Source: Holophagae bacterium (GTDB taxonomy: Bacteria; Acidobacteriota; Thermoanaerobaculia; Thermoanaerobaculales; Thermoanaerobaculaceae). Taken from it: a stretch of DNA of 32,248 nucleotides. This document shows, in pieces, positions 7,368-15,190 of this stretch (positions within the stretch are counted from its first letter, which is position 1; each line of letters begins with the position of its first letter). Both the position numbers and the translations under genes were made by a program. The stretch lies in the NCBI GenBank assembly GCA_012516935.1, contig JAAYVZ010000190.1, forward strand, positions 1 through 32,248, written 5' to 3'. The notes beneath the pieces were generated by a model that worked only from the letters and a program-made list of their open reading frames with translations, ran no database searches and was not told where the DNA came from.

Positions 7368-9107
7368 ATGCGAGAAGAGCTGAGCACGGCCATCGAGAGC
7401 ATCGCCGCCCGCTATCCAGAGCGTCGATCGGCCCTGCTGCCGGCGCTGCACCTCGTTCAGCAGCACAGCGGCGGATTTGTGGGCGCCGAGGATCTGGCCG
7501 CCATCGCCGAGGTGATCGGCGTGCCGGTTTCCGAGGCATACGGCGTTCAGACCTACTACACCATGTTCCAGCGGAAAAAGCTGGGCAAGTACCACCTGCA
7601 GGTGGACACCAACATCCCGGCGATGCTCGCTGGTGCCGAGGCGATCGTGAACCACCTGGAAAGAGCACTCGGGATCACGGTCGGCGAGACAACCGCGGAT
7701 GGGCTTTTTACCCTCTCCACGGTGGAGTGTCTCGCCTCCTGCGGCACCTGTCCGGTGATCCAGGTCAACGATCGCTACTACGAGAGCATGACTCCAGAGC
7801 GAACCGACGCCTTGCTGGCGAGCTTGCGGCAGGGAGTGATGCCCGATATGCCGGTGGTGGCCCATTTCCACTCGGAGTGCGGGGTGTTGATGGCGCGTCG
7901 AGGGATGCCCAATGCCACGGATATCGATGTCTACGTGGCGAGCGGTGGGTATAGGGCCATCGACCGGGCGCTCGAGATGGAGCCGGCCAAAGTCGTCGGC
8001 GAGGTCAAGGCCTCGAACCTACGTGGCCGAGGGGGTGCCGGTTTTCCCGCCGGTGTCAAATGGGGGTTCCTCGCCCGCGGTACCGGCAAACCGACCTACC
8101 TGATATGCAACGCTGACGAGGGTGAGCCCGGGACCTTCAAGGACCGGCAGATCATGCAGTTCGACCCGCATCTCCTCATCGAGGGGATGATCATTTCGGG
8201 GTACGCGGTCGGCGCAGCGCTCGGCTTCATTTATATCCGGGGTGAGTTCGCCTGGATCGCCGAGATCCTTGAGCGGGCAATCGCCCAGGCGCGTTCTCGT
8301 GGCTTGCTCGGCACCAATATCAAGGGCACGGGGTTCGACTTCGACATCATCGTGCATCTCGGGGCTGGCGCCTATGTGTGCGGCGAGGAGACGGCACTGA
8401 TCGAGTCGCTCGAAGGCAAGCGCGGCAACCCGCGCCTGAAGCCGCCGTTCCCGGCCGTAGTCGGGGTGTACGGCTGCCCGACGGTGGTCAATAACGTCGA
8501 GACGTTGGCTTCGGTCCCATTCATCATCGAGCACGGCGCCGGTCAGTTCATGCAGTTCGGTACCGCCAACAACTTCGGCCCCAAGATCTTCGGCATTTCC
8601 GGGCACGTCAAGCGCCCCGGCGCCTACGAGTTCCCGCTCGGGACGCCTCTTGCCAGATTGCTCGAGGCGGCCGGTGGTGTCGACGGCGAGCTGAAGGCGA
8701 TCATCGTCGGCGGGCTGTCCGTGCCGATCCTCACCGCTGAGGAGGCCAAGGGTCTCCTCATGGACTACGACTCCTGCCTCAAGTACGGGACGATGCTGGG
8801 CTCGGGCGGGATCATGGTCATGAACGAGACGACCAGCATTCCGAAGGTGGCGCTGCGTGCGATTCGTTTCTACGCGCACGAGTCGTGCGGGCAGTGCACG
8901 CCGTGCCGACAAGGCTCCCACACCGTCGCGATGCTGCTGGAGCGGATCGTGGCCGGGCGCGGCAGCCGCGTGGATATCGACCGGGTGTTGCAGTTGTGTG
9001 CGGCCATCAAGGGCACCACGCTGTGCCCGACCGGGGATGCCTTTGCCGTTCCGATCGAGGCCATGGTCACCAAGTTCCGAGCCGAGTTCGAAGCTCTGGT
9101 GGACTGA
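7368..9107 (+). CDS. Fused NuoE-NuoF-type NAD(H)/FMN subunit of formate dehydrogenase
   Basis: A 579-residue electron-transfer subunit expected to pass electrons between the fdhA clusters and NAD(P)+. Residues 1-150 are a NuoE-like thioredoxin fold. Residues about 180-579 are NuoF-like, with the FMN loop GRGGAGFPAG (220-229), NADEGEPGTFKDR, the NADH-site motif CGEETALIESLEGKRG (338-353), an SLBB region, and a 4Fe-4S motif (Cys507, 510, 513, 553). In the NuoE part the first two 2Fe-2S ligands of the usual C-x4-C are replaced by Asp80 and Ala85. Cys121 and Cys125 remain, with an extra Cys128. The canonical N1a cluster is therefore probably absent or altered. The ATG at 7368 follows a GAGGGGACGGTGAG ribosome site, and the start lies 15 bp after fdhA. 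Confidence 0.92.
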   Translation: MREELSTAIESIAARYPERRSALLPALHLVQQHSGGFVGAEDLAAIAEVIGVPVSEAYGVQTYYTMFQRKKLGKYHLQVDTNIPAMLAGAEAIVNHLERALGITVGETTADGLFTLSTVECLASCGTCPVIQVNDRYYESMTPERTDALLASLRQGVMPDMPVVAHFHSECGVLMARRGMPNATDIDVYVASGGYRAIDRALEMEPAKVVGEVKASNLRGRGGAGFPAGVKWGFLARGTGKPTYLICNADEGEPGTFKDRQIMQFDPHLLIEGMIISGYAVGAALGFIYIRGEFAWIAEILERAIAQARSRGLLGTNIKGTGFDFDIIVHLGAGAYVCGEETALIESLEGKRGNPRLKPPFPAVVGVYGCPTVVNNVETLASVPFIIEHGAGQFMQFGTANNFGPKIFGISGHVKRPGAYEFPLGTPLARLLEAAGGVDGELKAIIVGGLSVPILTAEEAKGLLMDYDSCLKYGTMLGSGGIMVMNETTSIPKVALRAIRFYAHESCGQCTPCRQGSHTVAMLLERIVAGRGSRVDIDRVLQLCAAIKGTTLCPTGDAFAVPIEAMVTKFRAEFEALVD

Positions 9108-9123
9108 GATAGGGGGCGTGATC

Positions 9124-9516
9124 ATGAGTGAGAAGACCAAGGTTCTGGTCATCGACGACGATCCGGACATCCACGCTTTCTGCACCCTGGTGCTCGAGGC
9201 GGCGGGGTATGCCGTGACGGTCGCAGCATCGGCGGCAGAGGGGAGAGCGGCGATGGCTGCGGCTCGTCCGGATCTGGTGATCCTCGACATCATGATGGAG
9301 CAGGCCGACGCCGGATTCGATGCCGCCCAGTGGTTCGCCCGCGAGTACCCGGGGTTGCCGGTGCTGATGCTGTCCTCGATCGCCGATGCGGCCGACTCCC
9401 TGTTCGACACCAGCACCCTCGGCGTCGCTGATCTGGTCAACAAGCCGATCTCCCCGGAGGAGCTGCTGGCCAAGGTGCAGCGCCTGCTGGCGCGGAGGGC
9501 GAGGGCGGAATACTGA
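9124..9516 (+). CDS. Receiver-only response regulator
   Basis: A 130-residue CheY-like receiver with no output domain. The acidic pocket is Asp11/12/13, the phosphoacceptor is Asp55 in VILDIMM, the switch residue is Ser84/85, and the conserved lysine is Lys107 in NKPIS. All residues for phosphorylation are present. It begins 16 bp after the NuoEF-like gene behind a GGGGGCG ribosome site, so it is co-transcribed with formate dehydrogenase. No histidine kinase is seen in the window. Single-domain receivers signal by protein contact; a role in tuning or sensing the enzyme is inferred only from position. Confidence 0.85.
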   Translation: MSEKTKVLVIDDDPDIHAFCTLVLEAAGYAVTVAASAAEGRAAMAAARPDLVILDIMMEQADAGFDAAQWFAREYPGLPVLMLSSIADAADSLFDTSTLGVADLVNKPISPEELLAKVQRLLARRARAEY

Positions 9517-9598
9517 CAGGGCACGTCCGCCTTGGGATCGAGGCAACCGGGTGGGTTGCCTGCAAGGCGTGGACGGCACAGGAATGGACGGTGAGGGC

Positions 9599-10099
9599 AT
9601 GAGCGCAATCGATGCGGCAAAGGTCCTGAGCTATGCGCTCGAGCGTGAGCGCGAAGGTTTCGCCTTCTTCTCGAGTCACGCCGAAAGGGCGCAGCATGCT
9701 GCGGTGGTGGGTATTTTCCGACGCCTGGCCGAGGAGGAGCAAGGGCACATCCGATTCATCGAGCAGCTCATCGCGACCCAAGCCGGTCAGTCGCCTTCAA
9801 CTGCCGAGCCGATGGCCGGAGTCCACGAAAGCAGCTTCTTCACCGCGCGTGCTATCTCGGAGATGATCGAGCAGACGACCACCGAAGCGATGGTCCCCGA
9901 CTTGCCCGTGCTGCGCATGGCGTTTCTCATCGAGCGCGACCTCGCCGAGTTCTACGATTCGATGGCGGCTCGGGCTGAGGGTGGGACGCGGCAGGCCCTG
10001 CAACGGCTCGCTGACTGGGAGCGTGAGCACGAGCGTCTGTTCAGGACCATCCACGACCGTGTGTTCGCAGAGTACTCGGGCATGCCCTGGGGTGGCTGA
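9599..10099 (+). CDS. Ferritin-like (rubrerythrin-type) diiron protein
   Basis: A 166-residue, mainly helical protein with a four-helix-bundle diiron pattern. There is a glutamate in helix 1 (EREREG, residues 15-20), E-x-x-H at Glu47/His50, a glutamate in helix 3 (Glu112 in IERDLAEFY), and E-x-x-H at Glu141/His144. It lacks the C-terminal rubredoxin domain of classical rubrerythrin. It lies 82 bp after the receiver gene and is the last gene of the operon. The ATG at 9599 is chosen because GGTGAG precedes it; an in-frame ATG 15 bp upstream is possible. Removal of peroxide or oxygen around the oxygen-sensitive selenoenzyme is a reasonable inference, not shown by the sequence. Confidence 0.8.
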   Translation: MSAIDAAKVLSYALEREREGFAFFSSHAERAQHAAVVGIFRRLAEEEQGHIRFIEQLIATQAGQSPSTAEPMAGVHESSFFTARAISEMIEQTTTEAMVPDLPVLRMAFLIERDLAEFYDSMAARAEGGTRQALQRLADWEREHERLFRTIHDRVFAEYSGMPWGG

Positions 10100-10158
10100 C
10101 GGCGCCGAGGGTATCCGGCCGGCAGCAGGCGAGCCGTCCACCGTGTCAGACACGAAAA

Positions 10159-10180
10159 GGGGGCAACCGTGGTTGCCCCC
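10159..10180 (-). terminator. Rho-independent terminator of the OFA transporter gene
   Basis: GGGGGCAAC and GTTGCCCCC form a perfect 9-bp GC-rich stem with a four-base loop. Read on the - strand it is followed by CTTTTCG and lies 23 bp after the transporter stop. On the + strand no T tract follows, so it mainly serves the - strand gene, though it may also slow transcription from the fdh operon. Confidence 0.75.
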
Positions 10181-10203
10181 TGGGGTGTACTTGAGGCGGT
10201 GAG

Positions 10204-11589
10204 CTACGCGCTGGCCTTCTTTTCGAACGGCAGGTTGCTGAGGGCGAACGTGATCAGAAAGCCTACGCTGACGAAAGCCAGGCCGGCCAGGAAGCTGTAG
10301 TAGCCAGCCTGGGTGGGCCAGCGGTCCTTGATGATGCCGACCATCTGTGGGCCGACCACGCCGGCCGCGGACCACGCCGTCAGGATCGTTCCGTAGACCA
10401 CCGGCATGAGCTTGGCGCCGAACACATCCAACACGAACGACGGCATGGTGCCGAAGCCGCCGCCGTAGCACAGCAGGATGTAACAGAACAGGGCGGCGAA
10501 GAGCCATGGGCTCTTGTTCCAGGCGAGGACGGCGAACACCACGATTTGGGTGCCGAGCATGATCGAGAACGTCCGCGACCGCCCGATCTTGTCCGAGATT
10601 CCGCCCCAGAAGAACCGGCCGATACCGTTGAACAGGGAGGTTACGCCGATGAGCGTCGCACCCATGGAGGCGAGTGCCGCTGCGGTCAGCGTGGGATCGA
10701 CCTTGTGCCACAGATCCTGGAACAGCGGTGACTGGAAGCCGATGATGGCAATACCCGCCGTGATGTTGCAGAAAAAGACGATCCACATCAAGAAGAAGCG
10801 GCCGGACAGGAGGCAGTCCTTGGCGGTGAGCGCGTCGAATGCGGCGGTCTTGGCGTTAGCCGCCACAACCGGCGGCGTCCAACCGGCCGGCACGTAACCG
10901 GCGGGCGGGTTCTTCAAGAACCAGCCGACCGGTACGGTCAGGACCAGGAAGATGACGCCGAGGCCTGCGAACAGCTTGGTGAGGATCCCCTGCAGCGCCT
11001 CAGGGTTTTGCAGCACGAGGGCGCCATCGACGTTGGCGTACACCAGCTCGACGCCGGTCTTGAAGTAGTTGAAGAGCATCGGCGCGAAGACCTTGGACAT
11101 CACCAGCGCGCCGAGACCGAACCCCATGACGACCAGGCCGGTCGCGAAGCCTTTCTTGTCGGGGAACCACTTGGCGACGGTGGCCACCGGGGTCACGTAC
11201 CCAAGTCCGAGACCGCAGCCACCGACCACACCGTAGCCCAGGAAGAGCATGAGCGGCGACTTCATGGACAAGGCCAGCGCCCCGAGAAGGTAGCCGATGC
11301 CAAAGAGCGTGCCACCGACCATGGCTAGCTTGGTGGGGCCGATCTTCGCCAGGTTCATGCCGCCCCAAGCGGCCGCCAGTCCGAGGAAGCAGATCGCCAG
11401 GCAAAACGCCCACGCGGTCATGCTGTTGGACCACCCGAAAGCGTCACCCAGTGGCTTCTGGAAGTAGGACCACGCATATGCGGTCCCGAGGAAAAGCTGC
11501 AGCAAAGTGCCCATGATGGCGATCAGCCATCGGTTCGTGGTTTTTGGCTCGCTGCCTGGAGCTGTCTTCGTAGTGTCGGTTGCAGTCAT
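10204..11589 (-). CDS. OFA-family MFS transporter (oxalate/formate antiporter type)
   Basis: A 461-residue, 12-segment membrane protein. The first helix motif NRWLIAIMGTLLQLFLGTAYAW and the segment with GLGYVTPVATVAKWFPDKKG are characteristic of the OFA (oxalate:formate antiporter) family of the MFS. The next motif, GFATGLVVMGFGLGALV, also fits. The ATG at 11589 follows a strong GAGAGAAGGGAG ribosome site. The gene stands next to the formate dehydrogenase operon, tail to tail, and has its own promoter and terminator. Formate uptake is therefore the likely job, but OFA members also carry oxalate and other monocarboxylates and the substrate is not proven. Confidence 0.85.
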   Translation of the reverse strand: MTATDTTKTAPGSEPKTTNRWLIAIMGTLLQLFLGTAYAWSYFQKPLGDAFGWSNSMTAWAFCLAICFLGLAAAWGGMNLAKIGPTKLAMVGGTLFGIGYLLGALALSMKSPLMLFLGYGVVGGCGLGLGYVTPVATVAKWFPDKKGFATGLVVMGFGLGALVMSKVFAPMLFNYFKTGVELVYANVDGALVLQNPEALQGILTKLFAGLGVIFLVLTVPVGWFLKNPPAGYVPAGWTPPVVAANAKTAAFDALTAKDCLLSGRFFLMWIVFFCNITAGIAIIGFQSPLFQDLWHKVDPTLTAAALASMGATLIGVTSLFNGIGRFFWGGISDKIGRSRTFSIMLGTQIVVFAVLAWNKSPWLFAALFCYILLCYGGGFGTMPSFVLDVFGAKLMPVVYGTILTAWSAAGVVGPQMVGIIKDRWPTQAGYYSFLAGLAFVSVGFLITFALSNLPFEKKASA

Positions 11590-11769
11590 GGTTCTCCCTT
11601 CTCTCCTCCGATGGTATCCGTGTCGAACTCGAACCCTGCCTCCCATTCCTCATGGCGAGGGAATCAGGCTCCCGGCAACGGGACCGGGTGTGATCGACCG
11701 CACTCCACAGTGGCTAGGCGAACCCAGATGGGCGTGGGCGGAGTGCGATTACCCCTTTCTCGCAGCGAG
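11590..11769 (-). promoter_or_regulatory. Long structured 5' leader of the OFA transporter
   Basis: About 170-180 nt separate the predicted transcription start from the ATG. The leader contains an exact 8-bp inverted repeat, CGCACTCC (11699-11706) with GGAGTGCG (11740-11747), enclosing a smaller CCCA/TGGG hairpin. A palindrome TCTCG-CAG-CGAGA (11758-11770) sits on the predicted +1. It matches no riboswitch class that I recognise. Confidence 0.35.
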
Positions 11770-11797
11770 ATGATAGCGGTCATGAGTGGCCTGTCAA
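11770..11797 (-). promoter_or_regulatory. Promoter of the OFA transporter
   Basis: On the - strand, TTGACA (11797-11792) is separated by 16 bp from TATCAT (11775-11770). Matches are six of six and five of six to the sigma70 consensus. It lies just outside the 3' end of fdhD, so the transporter can be expressed independently of it. Confidence 0.6.
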
Positions 11798-11815
11798 GGT
11801 GCTCCAGGAGCCACT

Positions 11816-12673
11816 TCACCGCACCCGCCAGGCGGCCGAGTAGACCGTCATCGAGCGGCGTCTGACCCGTCCGCACAAGGCAATCTGGCAGCTCTCGGCC
11901 ATCATCGCTGCTTCGTGGGTTGCGGCCGCCGGTGAGATCACGAGCGGTATGCCGACCCTCGCCACCTTCACGACCATGTCGCGCGCGAACCGACCCGAGC
12001 AGAGCAGCACGAGGTCGGAGAAGCACGCGCCAGCACAGAACGCCTGCCCGATGGCCTTATCGACCGCACTGTGGCGCCCGAGGTCCTCGGCGAAATAGAG
12101 GTATCGAGCTCCGTCGCTCAGCGCCGCGGAGTGCACACACTGTGTCTGCTGGTACAGCCCGGGTCGGGTATCGAACTGGTGCCCGAGCTTCATGATCCGC
12201 GCCGCCTCCATGGTCAGCCGGCTGAGGTGCGCCGTGCCAATGGATGTCGAGAGATCCTCCTGGATGAACGGCCGTCCAGGGCCGTTTCGGCGCTGAGCGG
12301 CGGGCGGAGCAGCGGCGCCGAGCTGGCTTGGGCCCCGGTCAAACGGAGCACCGCCTTCGCTGCACTCGCCGAGCGTTTCCACGCGGCCGGCTGGGAGCTC
12401 AGCGGTCACCTCGACCGTCATCGAGTCGGCGTCGACGACGACCTGATGCAGCTCGGCACGGTCACAGACGATTCCAGCGGTCACCAAGAAGCCTACCGCC
12501 AGCTCTGAGAGCCCGTCAGGCATGCACTGTATCCGGGTGATGAGCGCGCCGTTGAGGTGGATGGCCACGGTTGCTTCACGCACGAGGGTGCTTTCACGAG
12601 CCGCAGCCCCGTGCTCGTCGTAGGTCAGAAGCGATACTTGCGCGACACGATGCAGCACGCGGTGGTCTCCCAC
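11816..12673 (-). CDS. fdhD: FdhD, sulfurtransferase for formate dehydrogenase cofactor
   Basis: A 285-residue protein of FdhD length. FdhD moves sulfur from a cysteine desulfurase to the bis-MGD cofactor, which activates formate dehydrogenase. Family motifs seen are the N-terminal TVAIHLNGALITRIQCMPD region, GFLVTAGI, CVHSAAL (179-185), the EDLGRHSAVDKAIG block (196-209), CSGRFARDMV and GIPLVISPAAAT. At the place of the usual CGxC loop it has GECSEGG, keeping only Cys104. The GTG at 12673 is used because it gives the expected N-terminus; no strong ribosome site is seen. It lies upstream of the OFA transporter on the same strand. Its client is almost certainly the Sec enzyme encoded nearby. 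Confidence 0.92.
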   Translation of the reverse strand: MGDHRVLHRVAQVSLLTYDEHGAAARESTLVREATVAIHLNGALITRIQCMPDGLSELAVGFLVTAGIVCDRAELHQVVVDADSMTVEVTAELPAGRVETLGECSEGGAPFDRGPSQLGAAAPPAAQRRNGPGRPFIQEDLSTSIGTAHLSRLTMEAARIMKLGHQFDTRPGLYQQTQCVHSAALSDGARYLYFAEDLGRHSAVDKAIGQAFCAGACFSDLVLLCSGRFARDMVVKVARVGIPLVISPAAATHEAAMMAESCQIALCGRVRRRSMTVYSAAWRVR

Positions 12674-12765
12674 GAGCCGAGGAGCGTACCACGACCCTCG
12701 CGGAGCGTTGGCAGGCTCGTGGTGTGCGGCTGCCGAACCGACGCCACAGGCCGGCGTCAGGTGGG

Positions 12766-12794
12766 GTGCCAGAGCGAGGCACCGCTGCTAGAAT
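12766..12794 (+). promoter_or_regulatory. Candidate promoter of the porin gene
   Basis: TAGAAT (12789-12794) matches the -10 consensus at five of six positions. GTGCCA lies 17 bp upstream (12766-12771) and matches the -35 at four of six. The GTG start at 12847 would leave a leader of about 45 nt. Confidence 0.35.
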
Positions 12795-12846
12795 CCCATC
12801 CACACCGCGTGCCGCCTGCGTGGCGGCGACGCGATCGGAGGGCTTC

Positions 12847-13923
12847 GTGTACCGTAAGATCTTGATTCCACTCACGATTAGCGCCTGTCTCTGGCTGACG
12901 GCAGCACCGATGTCCGGGCAGTTCAACATCGCTTCTCCGGACGGCAAGGCGAGCCTCAAGCTGGGCGTGCTCACCCAGGTTCAGGGCGAGTGGCTCGAAA
13001 ACGCCGACGGCAAGACCACAGCGCAGAACCTGTTCGTTCGTCGCCTTCGTCTGATGTTGGGCGGCAAGATCGGCGACCGCTTCACGCTCTTCCTCGATAC
13101 CGACAGCCCCAACCTCGGCAAGGCCGGCCCCAATGGCATGCGCACCGAGGCCAGCATGTACATCCAGGACCTCGTGCTCACCTACCAGGTTAGCGAGACC
13201 TGGAAGGTCGATGTCGGCAAGCTGCTGGTAGCGCACTCGTACCACTCCGGACAGAGCGCCGGATCGCTGCTTGGCCTCGATTACGGTCCCTATGCGTTCA
13301 TCACCTCGGCGCCCATGGGCATGCAGGCCGGACGCGACTACGGGCTCGCCGGTCGCGGCTATCTGGCCGGCAACCACGTCGAGGTTCGGGCCGGGGTATT
13401 CCAGGGCGTGCGCGGCGCTGGGTCCCGCAACTCGTTGCGGACCGCAGCCCGGGTCGCCTGGTACCCGTGGGACGCGCACACCGACTTCTTCTACCCCGGC
13501 ACCAGCTTGGGCAACAAGCGGGTACTGGGTCTCGGCGTCTCCTACGATCGGCAGAAGGATTTCAGCATCGCCGGGGCCGATGTCTACCTCGATCTTCCGG
13601 TCGGTGGTAACGCCGTCACCGCGCAAGTGGACTTCGCTCGTCTCGACGGCGGCAATCTGCTCCCCTCGCTGGCCAAGCAGGACACGCTCTTCGCCGAAGC
13701 CGGCTATCTCGTCAAGTCGCTGAAGCTCACCCCCTATCTGCAGTACTCGCGGCGCAACTTCAAGGCGCGCGGGGCGGCTGACGAGCAGACCACGCAGGTT
13801 GGCTTGGCCTACTGGTTGGATGGGCACCGGCTGACCTTCAAGCTGGGCATCGGCCAGATCGAACGGGACGGTGCGCCCGACAGGCTGCAGGTTGCGCTGC
13901 AGGCGCAGCTCCTGCTTTTCTAG
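12847..13923 (+). CDS. OprO/OprP-like outer-membrane porin
   Basis: A 358-residue protein with an N-terminal signal peptide (MYRKILIPL, a hydrophobic core, then a small-residue cleavage region near residues 20-25). The mature part alternates polar and hydrophobic residues as in beta strands and ends in phenylalanine, the usual outer-membrane insertion signal. The early segment with VRRLRLMLGGKIGDRFTLFL resembles the phosphate-selective porin O/P family. This supports a Gram-negative-type envelope. The GTG at 12847 is chosen because the signal peptide starts there. The solute is unknown; anions such as phosphate or formate are possible but unproven. It is followed by a strong hairpin before the cysteine desulfurase gene. 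Confidence 0.8.
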   Translation: MYRKILIPLTISACLWLTAAPMSGQFNIASPDGKASLKLGVLTQVQGEWLENADGKTTAQNLFVRRLRLMLGGKIGDRFTLFLDTDSPNLGKAGPNGMRTEASMYIQDLVLTYQVSETWKVDVGKLLVAHSYHSGQSAGSLLGLDYGPYAFITSAPMGMQAGRDYGLAGRGYLAGNHVEVRAGVFQGVRGAGSRNSLRTAARVAWYPWDAHTDFFYPGTSLGNKRVLGLGVSYDRQKDFSIAGADVYLDLPVGGNAVTAQVDFARLDGGNLLPSLAKQDTLFAEAGYLVKSLKLTPYLQYSRRNFKARGAADEQTTQVGLAYWLDGHRLTFKLGIGQIERDGAPDRLQVALQAQLLLF

Positions 13924-13959
13924 GAGCCGGTCGGAGAGCGCAGGCCTTCCCCCTTGTCG

Positions 13960-13986
13960 CCGGGTGCCTCGAGTGTCGGCACCCGG
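13960..13986 (+). promoter_or_regulatory. 9-bp perfect hairpin between porin and cysteine desulfurase genes
   Basis: CCGGGTGCC (13960-13968) pairs exactly with GGCACCCGG (13978-13986) around a nine-base loop. It ends four bases before the ribosome site GGAG (13991-13994) of the next gene. No T tract follows, so it is not a classical terminator. A processing, stability or translation-control hairpin is possible. Confidence 0.45.
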
Positions 13987-14000
13987 TAAAGGAGCATGCT

Positions 14001-15176
14001 GTGCAGCCCGCTCTGCCGATATACCTCGACCACAACGCCACGACACCCCTCGACGCCCGGGTCCTCGAGGCCATGCTGCCGTACCTGACCGAGCACTTCG
14101 GCAACGCCGCGTCGCGCACCCACCCGTATGGCTGGCTCGCCGCTCGGGCGGTCGAGCGCGCACGTCAGCGGATCGGGGTCGGGATCGGCGCCGAGCCTGA
14201 CGAGCTCGTCTTCACGTCCGGAGCCACCGAGTCGTGCAACGCGGCGATCAAGGGGGTAGCGTGGTCGCTGGCGGGTCGTGGGCGCCACCTCGTGACCTGC
14301 GCGACCGAGCACAGGGCGGTGCTCGATCCGCACCGGCGCCTGGAGCGGGAGGGTTGGGAGGTGACGGTGCTGCCGGTGGACGGCTATGGTCGGGTCACGC
14401 CGGAAGCGGTCGAAGAAGCCCTTAGGCCCGACACGGTTCTTGTGAGCATCATGTTGGCGAACAACGAGATCGGCACGCTGCAGCCGGTCGCCCCGATCGC
14501 TGCGCGGTGCCGGGCCCACGGAGTGCTGGTGCACTGCGACGCGACGCAGGCGGTGGGGAAAGTACGGGTCGATATCCGCGAGCTGGGCGTCGACCTGCTT
14601 TCCTTCTCCGGCCACAAGCTGTACGGTCCGAAGGGCGTCGGTGTCCTGGTGGTGCGGCGCCGCACGCCGCGGCTTCGGCTCGCGCCGCTGCTGGACGGGG
14701 GCGGTCACGAGGAAGGGCTGCGGCCCGGCACGCTCAACGTGCCGGGGATTGTCGGGCTGGCGCGGGCCCTGGAGCTGAGCGAAGAGCTTCGCGAGGTCGA
14801 GGCCAGGCGGCAGGCAGCGTTGCGGGATCGGCTGCGCGAGAGGATCCTCTCCGAGCTCGCAGGCGTAGTGGACAACGGGCACCCGACAGAACGTCTCCCC
14901 AACACCCTCAACCTCTCGTTCGAAGGTGTCGACGGCGGCGCCCTGCTGCTCGGGCTCGGGGAGATCGGCGTCTCCTCCGGTTCGGCGTGCAGCTCGGCGC
15001 AGGCAGCGCCCTCGCACGTGCTGCTGGCGCTCGGCCGCAGCCGCCGGCTGGCTTCCGCCTCGCTGCGCTTTTCGCTCGGCCGAGGCACCTCGGCGGCCGA
15101 CGTGGACACGGCCGCAGCCAGCGTGGTACGTGTCGTCAGCACGCTGCGGAGCCAGTCCCGCTGGCAACCGGCGTAG
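14001..15176 (+). CDS. Cysteine desulfurase, NifS/IscS family
   Basis: A 391-residue PLP enzyme that takes sulfur from cysteine, leaving alanine and an enzyme persulfide. It has YLDHNATTPLD at the N-terminus, TSGATESCN for PLP phosphate, the catalytic Lys206 in SGHKLYGPKG, the RPGTLNVPG loop, and the persulfide Cys330 in SSGSACSSA. The GTG at 14001 follows AAAGGAG at good spacing; an ATG at 13996 is in another frame. It lies 14 bp before mfd. Sulfur for Fe-S clusters, tRNA thiolation or FdhD are all possible uses. The nearby fdhD and the many Fe-S sites of the formate dehydrogenase make the last attractive. Confidence 0.92.
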   Translation: MQPALPIYLDHNATTPLDARVLEAMLPYLTEHFGNAASRTHPYGWLAARAVERARQRIGVGIGAEPDELVFTSGATESCNAAIKGVAWSLAGRGRHLVTCATEHRAVLDPHRRLEREGWEVTVLPVDGYGRVTPEAVEEALRPDTVLVSIMLANNEIGTLQPVAPIAARCRAHGVLVHCDATQAVGKVRVDIRELGVDLLSFSGHKLYGPKGVGVLVVRRRTPRLRLAPLLDGGGHEEGLRPGTLNVPGIVGLARALELSEELREVEARRQAALRDRLRERILSELAGVVDNGHPTERLPNTLNLSFEGVDGGALLLGLGEIGVSSGSACSSAQAAPSHVLLALGRSRRLASASLRFSLGRGTSAADVDTAAASVVRVVSTLRSQSRWQPA

Positions 15177-15190
15177 ACTTTCCGCCGGCG

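Noticed and set aside
8019-9620. A 533-codon open frame on the - strand across the NuoEF-like gene
   Set aside because: It is antisense to a gene with intact FMN, NADH and Fe-S motifs. Long antisense frames are common in GC-rich DNA, and its translation shows no recognisable motif.
12071-12508. A 145-codon + strand frame inside fdhD
   Set aside because: FdhD motifs on the - strand span the region, and the + strand translation has none.
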